DNA of 64,000 bases, from the NCBI GenBank assembly GCA_034044135.1, contig CP139021.1, forward strand, positions 4,975,635-5,039,634, read 5' to 3'. This document shows, piece after piece, positions 8,656 to 17,251 of this stretch. Below the pieces are notes generated by a model that saw nothing but the letters and a program-made list of their open reading frames with translations, did not search any database and had not been told where the DNA came from. The translations under genes and the position numbers were made by a program. This stretch comes from Flammeovirgaceae bacterium SG7u.111. Lineage in GTDB: Bacteria > Bacteroidota > Bacteroidia > Cytophagales > Flammeovirgaceae. Position 1 is the stretch's first letter. Each line of letters begins with the position of its first letter.

Positions 8656-11322
8656 CTATTCTACAGGCAAATCCTCACCTGCTGGATAGGTTTTGGCTTT
8701 CCCTTTTTCTGTCGTTATCGTCACCGGTTTATTTGCAGAATAGAAATATTTCCCATCCACATTTCTAAGTTCGGCAGCTACATCACCTTCTACAGCCTCT
8801 ATACTCACTTTCCCTTTTTTCAACACCTTACCACTACCTAGGTACAAGTAGTCTAGCTTGCCAGCAACTTCAGAGATAATTCCAAATGTCCCTTGAAATT
8901 CCACCTGCTTTTCCGGTTTGTAGTTTTCTTTGTCAATGGCATTCAATATGAGTTGCTTTCCCAATTTTTTGGAGTCAACTTCAATACAAACAAAACCTTC
9001 ATTTGAAGCCACATTTGTGATAGAGCCAATTGCTTTTTCTCCTTCACTGTAGGCATCAAAAACCGCCACGAACGGGCTAGTTTGTGCATTATTTTTTGTT
9101 TGGCGCAAAATCATCGTAGGAGTGGGTTGCGGACTTCGGTTCACACCGCCCGGAGTTAAATCGGTACGCAAGGTTGACGGTGGGGCATCGGCAATATAAA
9201 TTTCACGGTTATCCTGTCCCATCATCCACATATCAACATGATAAGCAGATTCCACTTGAGTAGTTGTCCAAGTTGAAACAAAATCCTCATCGTATTTAGC
9301 CAACCTCAAGTTTTCAAAAAAAGCATACCCTTCATGATAATGGTTGTCGATTTTAGCCACTTTTTCAAGGTTCAGTACCTTGCCTCTTGCATCCTTCAAA
9401 ACCACCTCATTTCCTAGCACATGCTGTAAGTTATCGTTATCATTTTGATTTGAGCGAAAAACATCAACATAATAACCTGTACTTGGAGAAGTCCGAACCA
9501 TAGCGACCAAACGTCGTTTTTCATCGGCACTTACATCGGCAAAAGAACAGGTTGCAGAAGTTTCCGAGGTGTTGTAAAAGCTGTTGGTTTCATCCACAAC
9601 CGGATCCATTGCATTGATGGTTATTTCGCCTCGTTTATATCCTGGAACTATGGTGTTTGACCCAGCTATTCCACGGTGGTATTTGGCATCGTCCGACCAG
9701 TACGATTCGTAAGCAGAAGCATCAGGATTTAAGACATAACCGTTACCATAAAATTGCATGCACAACCCATTGTCGGTTAGGTGACCTCCTTTTTTACCTC
9801 CATACAAGGTAAACATCAACCCGTTTTCTTCGCTATTACCATTTTTCATTATCAGGTGGCGATGGTGCTCAGAATAAGCCGCTTTGTGATAGGGCAATTC
9901 GCTGCCTGACTCGGGAAGAGGTTGATACAAACAAAGCCCTTTCCAGTTACTTTTGCTTCGGTTGTATTGCCCAGCAACTATTCCTTTACGGATTACCGTG
10001 GCCATTTTCTTCGCATTTTCGGGCTCATTCTGCCAAGTGTAGTAAGCCAACATTCTTTCAAAAACTGAGAAGTTGGTTGGCCCGCCACGCATATCGCCAA
10101 ATAGCACAAGATTACCACGTGCATCTAGCCAACCCAAGTTGGCCATAGCGGCTTTTTGCAACAGCGGATTATCGCCAATGGTATTTATGCCGGCATTGTA
10201 AAGTGGCATTCCAATATCCAGCACAGCTGAAATCATTCCCGACGCATACCCAGGAGACTCGGGCCACAGCCCGGTAACTTCATCGAAGTTTTTGATAAAA
10301 TCGGGCAAGGCCTCGTGGTAATCGGTGGTGATCTCGGTATAGTAAGGGATATAATATTCTTTTCCTTTCCCGTCTTCATAAAATTCATTCGATTCTAATA
10401 TGAGCATAGAAGGAACGATATTTTTATAACCATTGACGTTCCAGTTGCCTCGCTTACCACCTCGAACCAAACCAAGGTCGACAAAGCGTTTAAACACTAC
10501 GCCCGCAACGTCCACCACATCCTTCCCTATCACTTCAAGATGTTCATGTGGATTCGCTTTTAAGTAATCGTAAAGAAAATCGTAAACAAACGCACCGTGT
10601 TGCTGATGATCGTCATGGATCTGTTCGTAATCGTAGTATCCCATAATCCCCCTTGGTTCGTAGCCACCATATCCTCCTGTAGACTTTTCAGGGTCGAGTG
10701 GCGGCTCCATGTAATAGGTCCCTAGCAACCAAGTCCAAAAAATATCTGCGGAAAATTCGGCATACTTTTCTTCTTGGGTAATCCAGTAGGCAAAAGCAGC
10801 TTCCTCGGCCAAGGTCAAAATCTCATTGTTGTTGTAACGAATCATGTGCCCGGTTTTCTTATAAGGTACCAGAACCGGAGTTTTATCGTCGCTGGCACGG
10901 TCAATAGCCAACATGTCACCGTTTTCGCTGTATGGCAAACGATCTTCCAGCGGAACATTGATGTAACTATTCCAAGTACGCATTCCCGGAAGCCTTACCG
11001 TCGGAATGGGTGCATTTCCTTCACCGTAGTCCCAGTTCTGTTTCTTAATGTAGCACTGGGTATAGCGTTCGCCATCTTTCCAGTACATAGACATGCGGGA
11101 AACGATCCACTCAGGGTCGGTTTGATGGCGGTCTACATAAACGTCAATATTCTCTTTTATCCTTTTCCAAGCAGAGGCAGCCCACTCTTCATTTTCAATT
11201 TTTTCAAGAATGGCTTGTCTGTCTTCGTTTTTGGCAAACAACTGAGGTCGGTTTTGGGCATTGACCTGCTGAAACACCAATACAAAAAATAAAATCGTGG
11301 TTGAAATCAATCTGTTATTCAT
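8656..11322 (-). CDS. Heparinase II/III-like protein (alpha/alpha toroid plus beta-sandwich)
   Basis: An 888-residue exported protein with a signal peptide ending in VNAQ (residue 23). Residues ~100-480 are helical with the pattern of an (alpha/alpha)n toroid and contain GNWNVNGYKN near 290-300, matching the NWN motif of the full-length lyase at 22846-26385. Residues ~490-888 are a beta-rich region of the heparinase II/III C-terminal type, including GLMFTLYGGKKGGHLTDNG and NTIVPG. By family knowledge such proteins are lyases that cleave next to uronic acids, but the usual His/Tyr pair cannot be confirmed here. It lacks the N-terminal sandwich modules of the other two heparinase-like genes and so belongs to a different subfamily. 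It sits between GH3 and the propeller hydrolase. Confidence 0.78.
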   Translation of the reverse strand: MNNRLISTTILFFVLVFQQVNAQNRPQLFAKNEDRQAILEKIENEEWAASAWKRIKENIDVYVDRHQTDPEWIVSRMSMYWKDGERYTQCYIKKQNWDYGEGNAPIPTVRLPGMRTWNSYINVPLEDRLPYSENGDMLAIDRASDDKTPVLVPYKKTGHMIRYNNNEILTLAEEAAFAYWITQEEKYAEFSADIFWTWLLGTYYMEPPLDPEKSTGGYGGYEPRGIMGYYDYEQIHDDHQQHGAFVYDFLYDYLKANPHEHLEVIGKDVVDVAGVVFKRFVDLGLVRGGKRGNWNVNGYKNIVPSMLILESNEFYEDGKGKEYYIPYYTEITTDYHEALPDFIKNFDEVTGLWPESPGYASGMISAVLDIGMPLYNAGINTIGDNPLLQKAAMANLGWLDARGNLVLFGDMRGGPTNFSVFERMLAYYTWQNEPENAKKMATVIRKGIVAGQYNRSKSNWKGLCLYQPLPESGSELPYHKAAYSEHHRHLIMKNGNSEENGLMFTLYGGKKGGHLTDNGLCMQFYGNGYVLNPDASAYESYWSDDAKYHRGIAGSNTIVPGYKRGEITINAMDPVVDETNSFYNTSETSATCSFADVSADEKRRLVAMVRTSPSTGYYVDVFRSNQNDNDNLQHVLGNEVVLKDARGKVLNLEKVAKIDNHYHEGYAFFENLRLAKYDEDFVSTWTTTQVESAYHVDMWMMGQDNREIYIADAPPSTLRTDLTPGGVNRSPQPTPTMILRQTKNNAQTSPFVAVFDAYSEGEKAIGSITNVASNEGFVCIEVDSKKLGKQLILNAIDKENYKPEKQVEFQGTFGIISEVAGKLDYLYLGSGKVLKKGKVSIEAVEGDVAAELRNVDGKYFYSANKPVTITTEKGKAKTYPAGEDLPVE

Positions 11323-11378
11323 CGTTGTTTGGTTCGTTTAAAGTGATGTTAATCCCCACAGGTAGCGTATATCTAAAT

Positions 11379-13754
11379 TTAATCAGTAATGCTACTTGTA
11401 GAAAAAAATGTGTTTCTATTCTCCAGCAGTAGATCATCTCCTTCTAGCTGTATTGTTCCACTTAAAGGGATATCTACACTGGAAGCACCAATTTTAAATT
11501 CGTAACTACCTGCTTCTACCTTCCAGCCCTCTTCTAAATAGTGCATCAATTGTTGAGGAAATACTGTAAATACAACCGTTTTCTTTTTGCCTGCTTTCAA
11601 ATTAACCCGTTTGAAGCCCTTCAACTGGATGGGATCCATGGAAGATGATTCATCAACTGGCGATACATATAATTGGACTATTTCTGCACCGTCCATCGAA
11701 CCTGTATTCTCAACAGTACAGGAGATGGTAAAACCTGCATCGCTCAAATTGACTTTTGCTGGCATGCTGAAATCGGAATACGCATACGTTGTGTAAGACA
11801 GTCCATAGCCAAAAGGGTATTGAGGCTGAACGTCTTTGTATCCGTGCTGATAATTTAATTCTTGTTCAGATTCATCTTTTGGGTAGCTCACACAAAGCTT
11901 GGCAGATGGGTTTACATTTCCGACTAACAAATCTGCAAGGGCATTGCCCGCTTCTTCACCCGGAAACCATGCCTGAACAATAGCCGCACATTTATCTTCA
12001 AACTTGTCCACCAATTGCTGTCTTCCTCCAGTAATCACCAAAATAACAGGCTTTCCTGTTTCAATAAGCTTTTCTACAAACAGCTCTTGCTCTCCTGGTA
12101 GGCGAATCCCTTCACGCTCGCGGTTTTCCCCACACAGGTACGTATTTTCACCCATGGCAGCTATTATCACATCACTATTCTGAGCTATGGAAAGTGCTTT
12201 TTCCAAATCTGGCTGAGCAACTCTGCTCAATATATTTTTCTTTGCTGTCCCCAGTTCACCGTCTCCATAACTATTAGGATCTATTATAGTCCCCAATGGT
12301 TCAGTCCAGTCGCAGCCCCGCTCATTATGGATATTGACTTTATCTCCCAATTTGTTTTCCAGCCCTTCTATAATGCTCACAATTTTGGGAGAATTAGGAT
12401 CAAAAGTTTGCCCCCAGAAATAGGTAATCATTGACTGATAAGTATAATCTCCTAACAAACAAAACACATTGTCGGAGTTTGGTCCCAGCAATGCAACATC
12501 TTTTATTTCATCTACTTTTAAAGGAAGAATCCCATTGTTTTTTAATAAAACAATGGACTGGCAAGCGGCCTCATAAGCCAATTTCCTATTAGCCGGCGGA
12601 TCAAAATCCAACTCTCCATCTACTCCAAAAACTGGGTTATCCAACAATCCCAATTTGATTTTCATTGTCAGAGAACGCTTCACAGCCGTATTGATCACGT
12701 CGATTGAGATCGTAGAATCCTCAAGTGCTTCAGGTAAAAACTCGTAGGTTTTGGGAACTGGAAACTCTAGATCATTTCCCGCTTTCAAGGCCATCACTCC
12801 AGCCTCTTTGAAAGAACTAGCTTGTGCCCATTTATCATGTACATGGTCAATGGAATGATAATCGCTCACCGCTATCCCGTCGAAACCCATTTTACCTCGG
12901 AGAATTCCATTGAGTAACTCAGGATTAGCCACATCAGCCACTCCTTTGTAAGCAGCATACGAGGGCATCACACTTTTAACCCCAGCAACTTTAATAACCG
13001 CCTCATGCGGCATCAGGTAATCCTCAAAAAAATCTTTTTCGTTGGTAGTTTTTGCTCCGTAGCCTGCAAAATGCTTCGTGGTTGCAGTAATTCCAGACTT
13101 GAAATCATCGCCTTGCAGGCCTTTCACAAAAGCCACACCCATGGTGGAGGTTAGGTAAGGATCTTCACCATAACTTTCTTCTATTCTTGGCCAATGGGCG
13201 GTGCGGATGACATCGAGCATGGGCGACAAGGCATAATTAGCGCCTACTGCTTTCATGTTTTTGCGGGTTGACAGGGCATTTCGGGTAGCCATTTCAGGAT
13301 TCCAAGAACAGGCAATACCAATTTGCTGGGGAAACGTTGTCGCCCCTTTGGTGGAAAATCCGGTAATGGCTTCTTCGTGGAAAACAGCTGGGATTTTCAA
13401 CCTTGTCTGCGTCATGAGATACCGTTGAACCTCCCGCACAAAATCGCGTAACTCCTCAGGCTCCATGGTAAACGAAGAAGAAAACTGACACATATGACCA
13501 ATTCCGTTGGGTATTTTTTTGCGACAGCTATCAAGCGAAAGTTTTCCGTCTTTCAAAAGCTCCGTTGGGCGGATGCCTTGTATTTGGGCAATTTTTTCTT
13601 CGAGGGTCATTGTCGCCATGATGGAATCTACACGAGCAGCAATCTCTGGGGTGGAAAAGGGTTCGGGTCTAGCCATAAATATTTCAGTGTTTTGAGGTTG
13701 TTCTACACATGAAAACAATAGTGTGGCCAAGATAGCAATTAGTATTTTTTTCAT
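11379..13754 (-). CDS. GH3 beta-glycosidase lipoprotein
   Basis: A 791-residue three-domain GH3 enzyme. The leader ends in LLFSC, so Cys16 is a likely lipidation site. The barrel contains KHFAGYGA near 227-234 and the nucleophile motif GIAVSDYHSID with Asp298. The alpha/beta sandwich has DVIIAAMGE and REGIRLPGEQ, and a C-terminal fibronectin-like domain starts around 670 (TVENTGSMDGAEIVQLYVSP). This is the full length expected for beta-glucosidase or beta-xylosidase members. In this context removal of terminal beta-xylose or beta-glucose from oligosaccharides is plausible. An out-of-frame ATG lies just upstream of the start. It is placed between GH29 and a heparinase-like gene. Confidence 0.92.
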   Translation of the reverse strand: MKKILIAILATLLFSCVEQPQNTEIFMARPEPFSTPEIAARVDSIMATMTLEEKIAQIQGIRPTELLKDGKLSLDSCRKKIPNGIGHMCQFSSSFTMEPEELRDFVREVQRYLMTQTRLKIPAVFHEEAITGFSTKGATTFPQQIGIACSWNPEMATRNALSTRKNMKAVGANYALSPMLDVIRTAHWPRIEESYGEDPYLTSTMGVAFVKGLQGDDFKSGITATTKHFAGYGAKTTNEKDFFEDYLMPHEAVIKVAGVKSVMPSYAAYKGVADVANPELLNGILRGKMGFDGIAVSDYHSIDHVHDKWAQASSFKEAGVMALKAGNDLEFPVPKTYEFLPEALEDSTISIDVINTAVKRSLTMKIKLGLLDNPVFGVDGELDFDPPANRKLAYEAACQSIVLLKNNGILPLKVDEIKDVALLGPNSDNVFCLLGDYTYQSMITYFWGQTFDPNSPKIVSIIEGLENKLGDKVNIHNERGCDWTEPLGTIIDPNSYGDGELGTAKKNILSRVAQPDLEKALSIAQNSDVIIAAMGENTYLCGENREREGIRLPGEQELFVEKLIETGKPVILVITGGRQQLVDKFEDKCAAIVQAWFPGEEAGNALADLLVGNVNPSAKLCVSYPKDESEQELNYQHGYKDVQPQYPFGYGLSYTTYAYSDFSMPAKVNLSDAGFTISCTVENTGSMDGAEIVQLYVSPVDESSSMDPIQLKGFKRVNLKAGKKKTVVFTVFPQQLMHYLEEGWKVEAGSYEFKIGASSVDIPLSGTIQLEGDDLLLENRNTFFSTSSITD

Positions 13755-13799
13755 TTTTCATTTATATTTTGAACTCTACTTAGTTCGTGGCTGGAAAGG

Positions 13800-15404
13800 T
13801 TAAAGAGCTCCTTTTACTTCAAAAACTGCTGCATATTGACTTGGCCTTTGGGCTGGAACATTCAGAATCAGTTTATCTTTTGCTTGATTGAACTGAACCG
13901 GACCATCACTCCCTATAAGCTTCATAGAATGTATTTGCTTTGGCTGATAAGCTGAACCAAGCCCCAGTGCAGGAATTTCAATCTCCCCTTCTGTTGGGTT
14001 CAATACAAAAACATATAGCATATCTCCTTTGGTGGTAAATCGCACTTGATCGTGCCCGTATGCAGGACTGTCTTTTGTTCGATTGTTAAATTGTACACTT
14101 TTTCTTTTCTTTTGATCTACAAGGTCGGTATTGGCCATATTGGCATTGCTGGATGAGGTATCAGCAGCGATGGAAAAGAGGTTATCGCCGTGAACCTTCC
14201 AAGGCGAAGTAGCGTAGATGGCTTCACCATTCAGTTTTAACCACGCTCCAAAATCATCAAGGATCACTTTGTGCTCTGGCGGGATAGTCCCATCGGGCAA
14301 AAGCTCAACATTTAGCACGAAGTTGCCATTCTTGCTCACCACATCTATCAATAACTCGATGGTGCTTTTGGCGTCGTGCCTCGACGGATCGTCTTTCTTA
14401 TAGAACCAATGTGTATAAGAACAGATGCTTTGCCAAGGTTCTGGATAAATTTCTGTTTCCACCCCTTGTTCTATATCATGAACGATGGCTGGATCACCAC
14501 CCGGAATTTTTCCTGTGATTACCGCATTGATTTTCCCGTGTTTGTTGAGGTCGTTATTATAAAATGTACGAAAGGCTTCTTTTCCATACTCTCCGTAAGG
14601 AAATCCCCTGCCATCGTACCACAAAAAATCTACATCATATTTGGTGACCAAATCCTTCATTCGGAGCAACCAGTTTTCTTTCCAAAACTCTTCCCATTCT
14701 GGTGTCCTTTGCTCGGGTGGCAGGCCGTATAATCCGGTAGGATCCATTCCTTCCCACCACGTACCTTTTCCATCTTCTTTGGTTAGGCGGCCATCGTAGG
14801 GAACATCTTTGTATGGTCCGGAGGTATCTGCACCAAAAGCAGGTAATCCCCACTCAAAAAAGCGCTCATCATGCGTGCTTACTCCAAAGGGTACACCAAA
14901 TTTTTTGGCGGACTCACTAAACTCGCCAATAATATCTCGCTTGGGACCAACATTCACCGAATTCCACTCCTGATAAGTGCTGTTCCAGTTATCAAAATTA
15001 TCATGGTGGTGCGCCAACGCCATAAAATATTTAGCACCCAAGTCCTTCGTGAAATATTGTAAAAGCTCATCGGTGTTTAACTTTTCGGCCTTCCACTCAT
15101 GAATCACATCCTTATATCCTTTTTCAGAAGGATGCCCAAACCTTTTGAGGTGATAGGGATATGCATTTTTCCCGAAAGTCTGGTTACCAACATCTTGCAT
15201 GTACATATGGCGAGCATACCAACCACCCCCATATTCGGGCAATGTTTGCGCACCCCAATGTACCCATATCCCGAACCGAGCATCGGTAAACCATTTTGGC
15301 ACTTCGTACTGTGTGCCTATTTCTTCCCAAGTACGTTCCTTTTTGGGCGTACAACTTGTAATACTAATAATGACAAATAGAATTAAGAGCCGAGATATTT
15401 TCAT
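13800..15404 (-). CDS. GH29 alpha-L-fucosidase lipoprotein, copy A (divergent)
   Basis: The start at 15404 was preferred to an ATG 24 bp upstream because it avoids overlap with the previous gene and gives a compact lipoprotein leader (MKISRLLIL to ITSC, Cys18). The protein is then 534 residues. GH29 landmarks are DARFGIWVHWG at 41-51, FMALAHHHDNFDNWNS at ~127-142, and the nucleophile region DVDFLWYDGRG with Asp264. Family members release alpha-L-fucose, and some act on alpha-L-galactose or other configurationally related sugars. It differs clearly from the other two GH29 copies, for example in having HHHDNFDNW rather than KHHDGF/KHHEGF, so a different linkage is likely. It begins 4 bp after the stop of the EF-hand-like gene. 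Confidence 0.9.
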   Translation of the reverse strand: MKISRLLILFVIISITSCTPKKERTWEEIGTQYEVPKWFTDARFGIWVHWGAQTLPEYGGGWYARHMYMQDVGNQTFGKNAYPYHLKRFGHPSEKGYKDVIHEWKAEKLNTDELLQYFTKDLGAKYFMALAHHHDNFDNWNSTYQEWNSVNVGPKRDIIGEFSESAKKFGVPFGVSTHDERFFEWGLPAFGADTSGPYKDVPYDGRLTKEDGKGTWWEGMDPTGLYGLPPEQRTPEWEEFWKENWLLRMKDLVTKYDVDFLWYDGRGFPYGEYGKEAFRTFYNNDLNKHGKINAVITGKIPGGDPAIVHDIEQGVETEIYPEPWQSICSYTHWFYKKDDPSRHDAKSTIELLIDVVSKNGNFVLNVELLPDGTIPPEHKVILDDFGAWLKLNGEAIYATSPWKVHGDNLFSIAADTSSSNANMANTDLVDQKKRKSVQFNNRTKDSPAYGHDQVRFTTKGDMLYVFVLNPTEGEIEIPALGLGSAYQPKQIHSMKLIGSDGPVQFNQAKDKLILNVPAQRPSQYAAVFEVKGAL

Positions 15405-15408
15405 CACA

Positions 15409-17187
15409 CTATTTTTTCGTTTGGTCAAGTAATATTTCCCAGTTTCCCTCGAAATAGGCCTTATCGATTTTATCAGGCTTCAAGCCCTTTTCAACACGCT
15501 TGGCCTGGTCCAGCAAATCCATGTACACATAAAATTGTAGCCAGTAGCCGTAGCTATATTTTTGGTAGTCCGATTTTGGATTTTTCATGAAGGCATACCA
15601 AGAGGTGTTCAACCCTAGTTTGTCTGCAACGTCCAACGCAGCCTGGGCTTTTGCCCAAATACCTTCCGACATAGAAGTGTGCAGTTTTCGATAATCTTCG
15701 TAGGACATTTTAGCTGCATCAATAATTTCGCATTTGTCATCGATTCCCAACTCAAGAAGCGAGACGGATTTTTCAAAAAGAGTATCTCCATCTATATCCA
15801 TTTCAATTTGATCGATAAAGCCGTTGTTGTCCGTATCTTCATATTTGAAGGTGCTGAACGGGGTAAATTCTTTCTGAAGTCGCTCCCATTTTGGCGTATA
15901 TGTATCATACATTCCCCCAAAACCTTGGTAGGAATACGCTAGCTGATCTACCCGCCATGCGCCCCATTCGGCACCATAGAGATGAATCCTCCCATCAAAT
16001 TTTGAAATATAAATGTTTCCTTTTCCGCTATTGTCTAGGTCCCATTCGCCTCGATCCCCTATAGCATCGGCTTGTAAATTATTATCCAATCCACCGTTTC
16101 GCCCTCCTATTGTAAAAAGGCTCTTTGGATCATAGAACTCCACCCTTTCCCAGCGTTCGCAATCGTCATCTTCATCGTACGAAAAGTAGATATTATCCCA
16201 TTCACCTCGGTTGTATGTCAAGTCCAACGCTGTGTCAAAATCAGGGTAGATGAGTTCGGTAACCTGCCTCCAGCGAGGATCTTTGAAAAACTTATCGGCT
16301 TCCTCCACTCGCACGTTCTTGAACTTGTGTACTTGATCCATATAGTCAAATCCCTTGCCTTCTCCCCGAAAGCGAAAAGACATGTCGTAATCAAATTCAT
16401 TTCCCGGCGCATTGTCATTGTCCAAATCAAAGGAAACTCCTACATAGCTCACCTTTCCCTCTACGAATACTGTATCTCTATTTTTTGGTGAATCCAATGC
16501 CCTAAACGCCATTTCCGTTAAACCATCCCCGTCATGATCGAAGAATAAAAAGGGGTTTTCCCAATTCAGGCGTACATCTTCCATATGATAGGTAGAAGTG
16601 TGTGCTTTCAGAAATGTACTCTGCCCCACATAATCTTCGAAGAAATTAGAACTTCCCTCGTGAAGCCATGCACGTACTTCAAAAGTATTCCAGTCTATAT
16701 AGTTGAAGACATTATCCTTGTCGCTATCAATTACCCAAAAATAATGTCCAGGACCCCACTTCTTAGCCCCTTCCTTTGCGTTTTCGATAAATACCTGCAT
16801 ATCTGCCATGCCATCTCCATCCTTATCAATCCAGTCCACGGCTATATCTTCGTAATCGCAATATTTGCCATCTTTGTTCACATCTATCAATAGGCAATCA
16901 CTATCCGTATCTCCCTCAAAATCTCCTTCTCTCAAGTCATCGTCGTCATCTATCCACATAATGGGCGTATTCCGAATGGTGACCGAATAAATAATGTCCG
17001 GATCGCCATCCCCATCCAAGTCTTCCTGAACTGGTTTGTAACCTATAGGAGGCGGAGGCAAGCGATACGAAACAAGAGGAATGTTGTTGTTCCAATAAGA
17101 CCTGCCCTCATCTTGAGCGCAAAGCTCGACCTGCACAAGAAGTACGATGAAAGCAGATAATGTATAGTATGTTAAAACCCTTTTCAT
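15409..17187 (-). CDS. Secreted acidic protein with many EF-hand-like (DxDxDG) calcium loops
   Basis: The start at 17187 gives a proper signal peptide (MKRVLTYYT to LCAQ) and removes an overlap with the upstream gene that the longest reading frame would create; this leaves 592 residues. The protein is rich in Asp, with at least eight DxDxDG-like loops: DLDGDGDPD, DVNKDGKYCD, DKDGDGMAD, DSDKDNVFN, DHDGDGLTE, DLDNDNAPGNE, DNSGKGN and DTDNNGFIDQIEMDIDGD. The spacing resembles calcium-binding dockerin, thrombospondin-3 or FG-GAP-type repeats but matches no family I can name. The C-terminal ~110 residues are helical (AKAQAALDVADKLGLN). It sits between the beta-helix/PDZ gene and GH29, so a role in binding or processing the same glycan is likely. 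Function unknown. Confidence 0.82.
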   Translation of the reverse strand: MKRVLTYYTLSAFIVLLVQVELCAQDEGRSYWNNNIPLVSYRLPPPPIGYKPVQEDLDGDGDPDIIYSVTIRNTPIMWIDDDDDLREGDFEGDTDSDCLLIDVNKDGKYCDYEDIAVDWIDKDGDGMADMQVFIENAKEGAKKWGPGHYFWVIDSDKDNVFNYIDWNTFEVRAWLHEGSSNFFEDYVGQSTFLKAHTSTYHMEDVRLNWENPFLFFDHDGDGLTEMAFRALDSPKNRDTVFVEGKVSYVGVSFDLDNDNAPGNEFDYDMSFRFRGEGKGFDYMDQVHKFKNVRVEEADKFFKDPRWRQVTELIYPDFDTALDLTYNRGEWDNIYFSYDEDDDCERWERVEFYDPKSLFTIGGRNGGLDNNLQADAIGDRGEWDLDNSGKGNIYISKFDGRIHLYGAEWGAWRVDQLAYSYQGFGGMYDTYTPKWERLQKEFTPFSTFKYEDTDNNGFIDQIEMDIDGDTLFEKSVSLLELGIDDKCEIIDAAKMSYEDYRKLHTSMSEGIWAKAQAALDVADKLGLNTSWYAFMKNPKSDYQKYSYGYWLQFYVYMDLLDQAKRVEKGLKPDKIDKAYFEGNWEILLDQTKK

Positions 17188-17207
17188 TTTCACTCTTAGT
17201 ATAAGAT

Positions 17208-17241
17208 AAAAAATCTCAGCTGCTTGTAGTTTACAAGTAGC
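17208..17241 (-). terminator. Hairpin with T-run between beta-helix/PDZ copy 1 and the EF-hand-like gene
   Basis: The minus-strand RNA can pair GCTACTTGTA with TACAAGCAGC (17241-17219; one A.C mismatch, 3-base loop), with six T at 17213-17208 after a 5-base gap. Probably a partial terminator or attenuator inside the operon. Confidence 0.45.
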
Positions 17242-17251
17242 ATTATAAATC

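Noticed and set aside
15405-15428. Upstream ATG at 15428 for the GH29 gene
   Set aside because: It would overlap the preceding gene and place eight basic residues before a complete lipoprotein leader that already has its own ATG at 15404.
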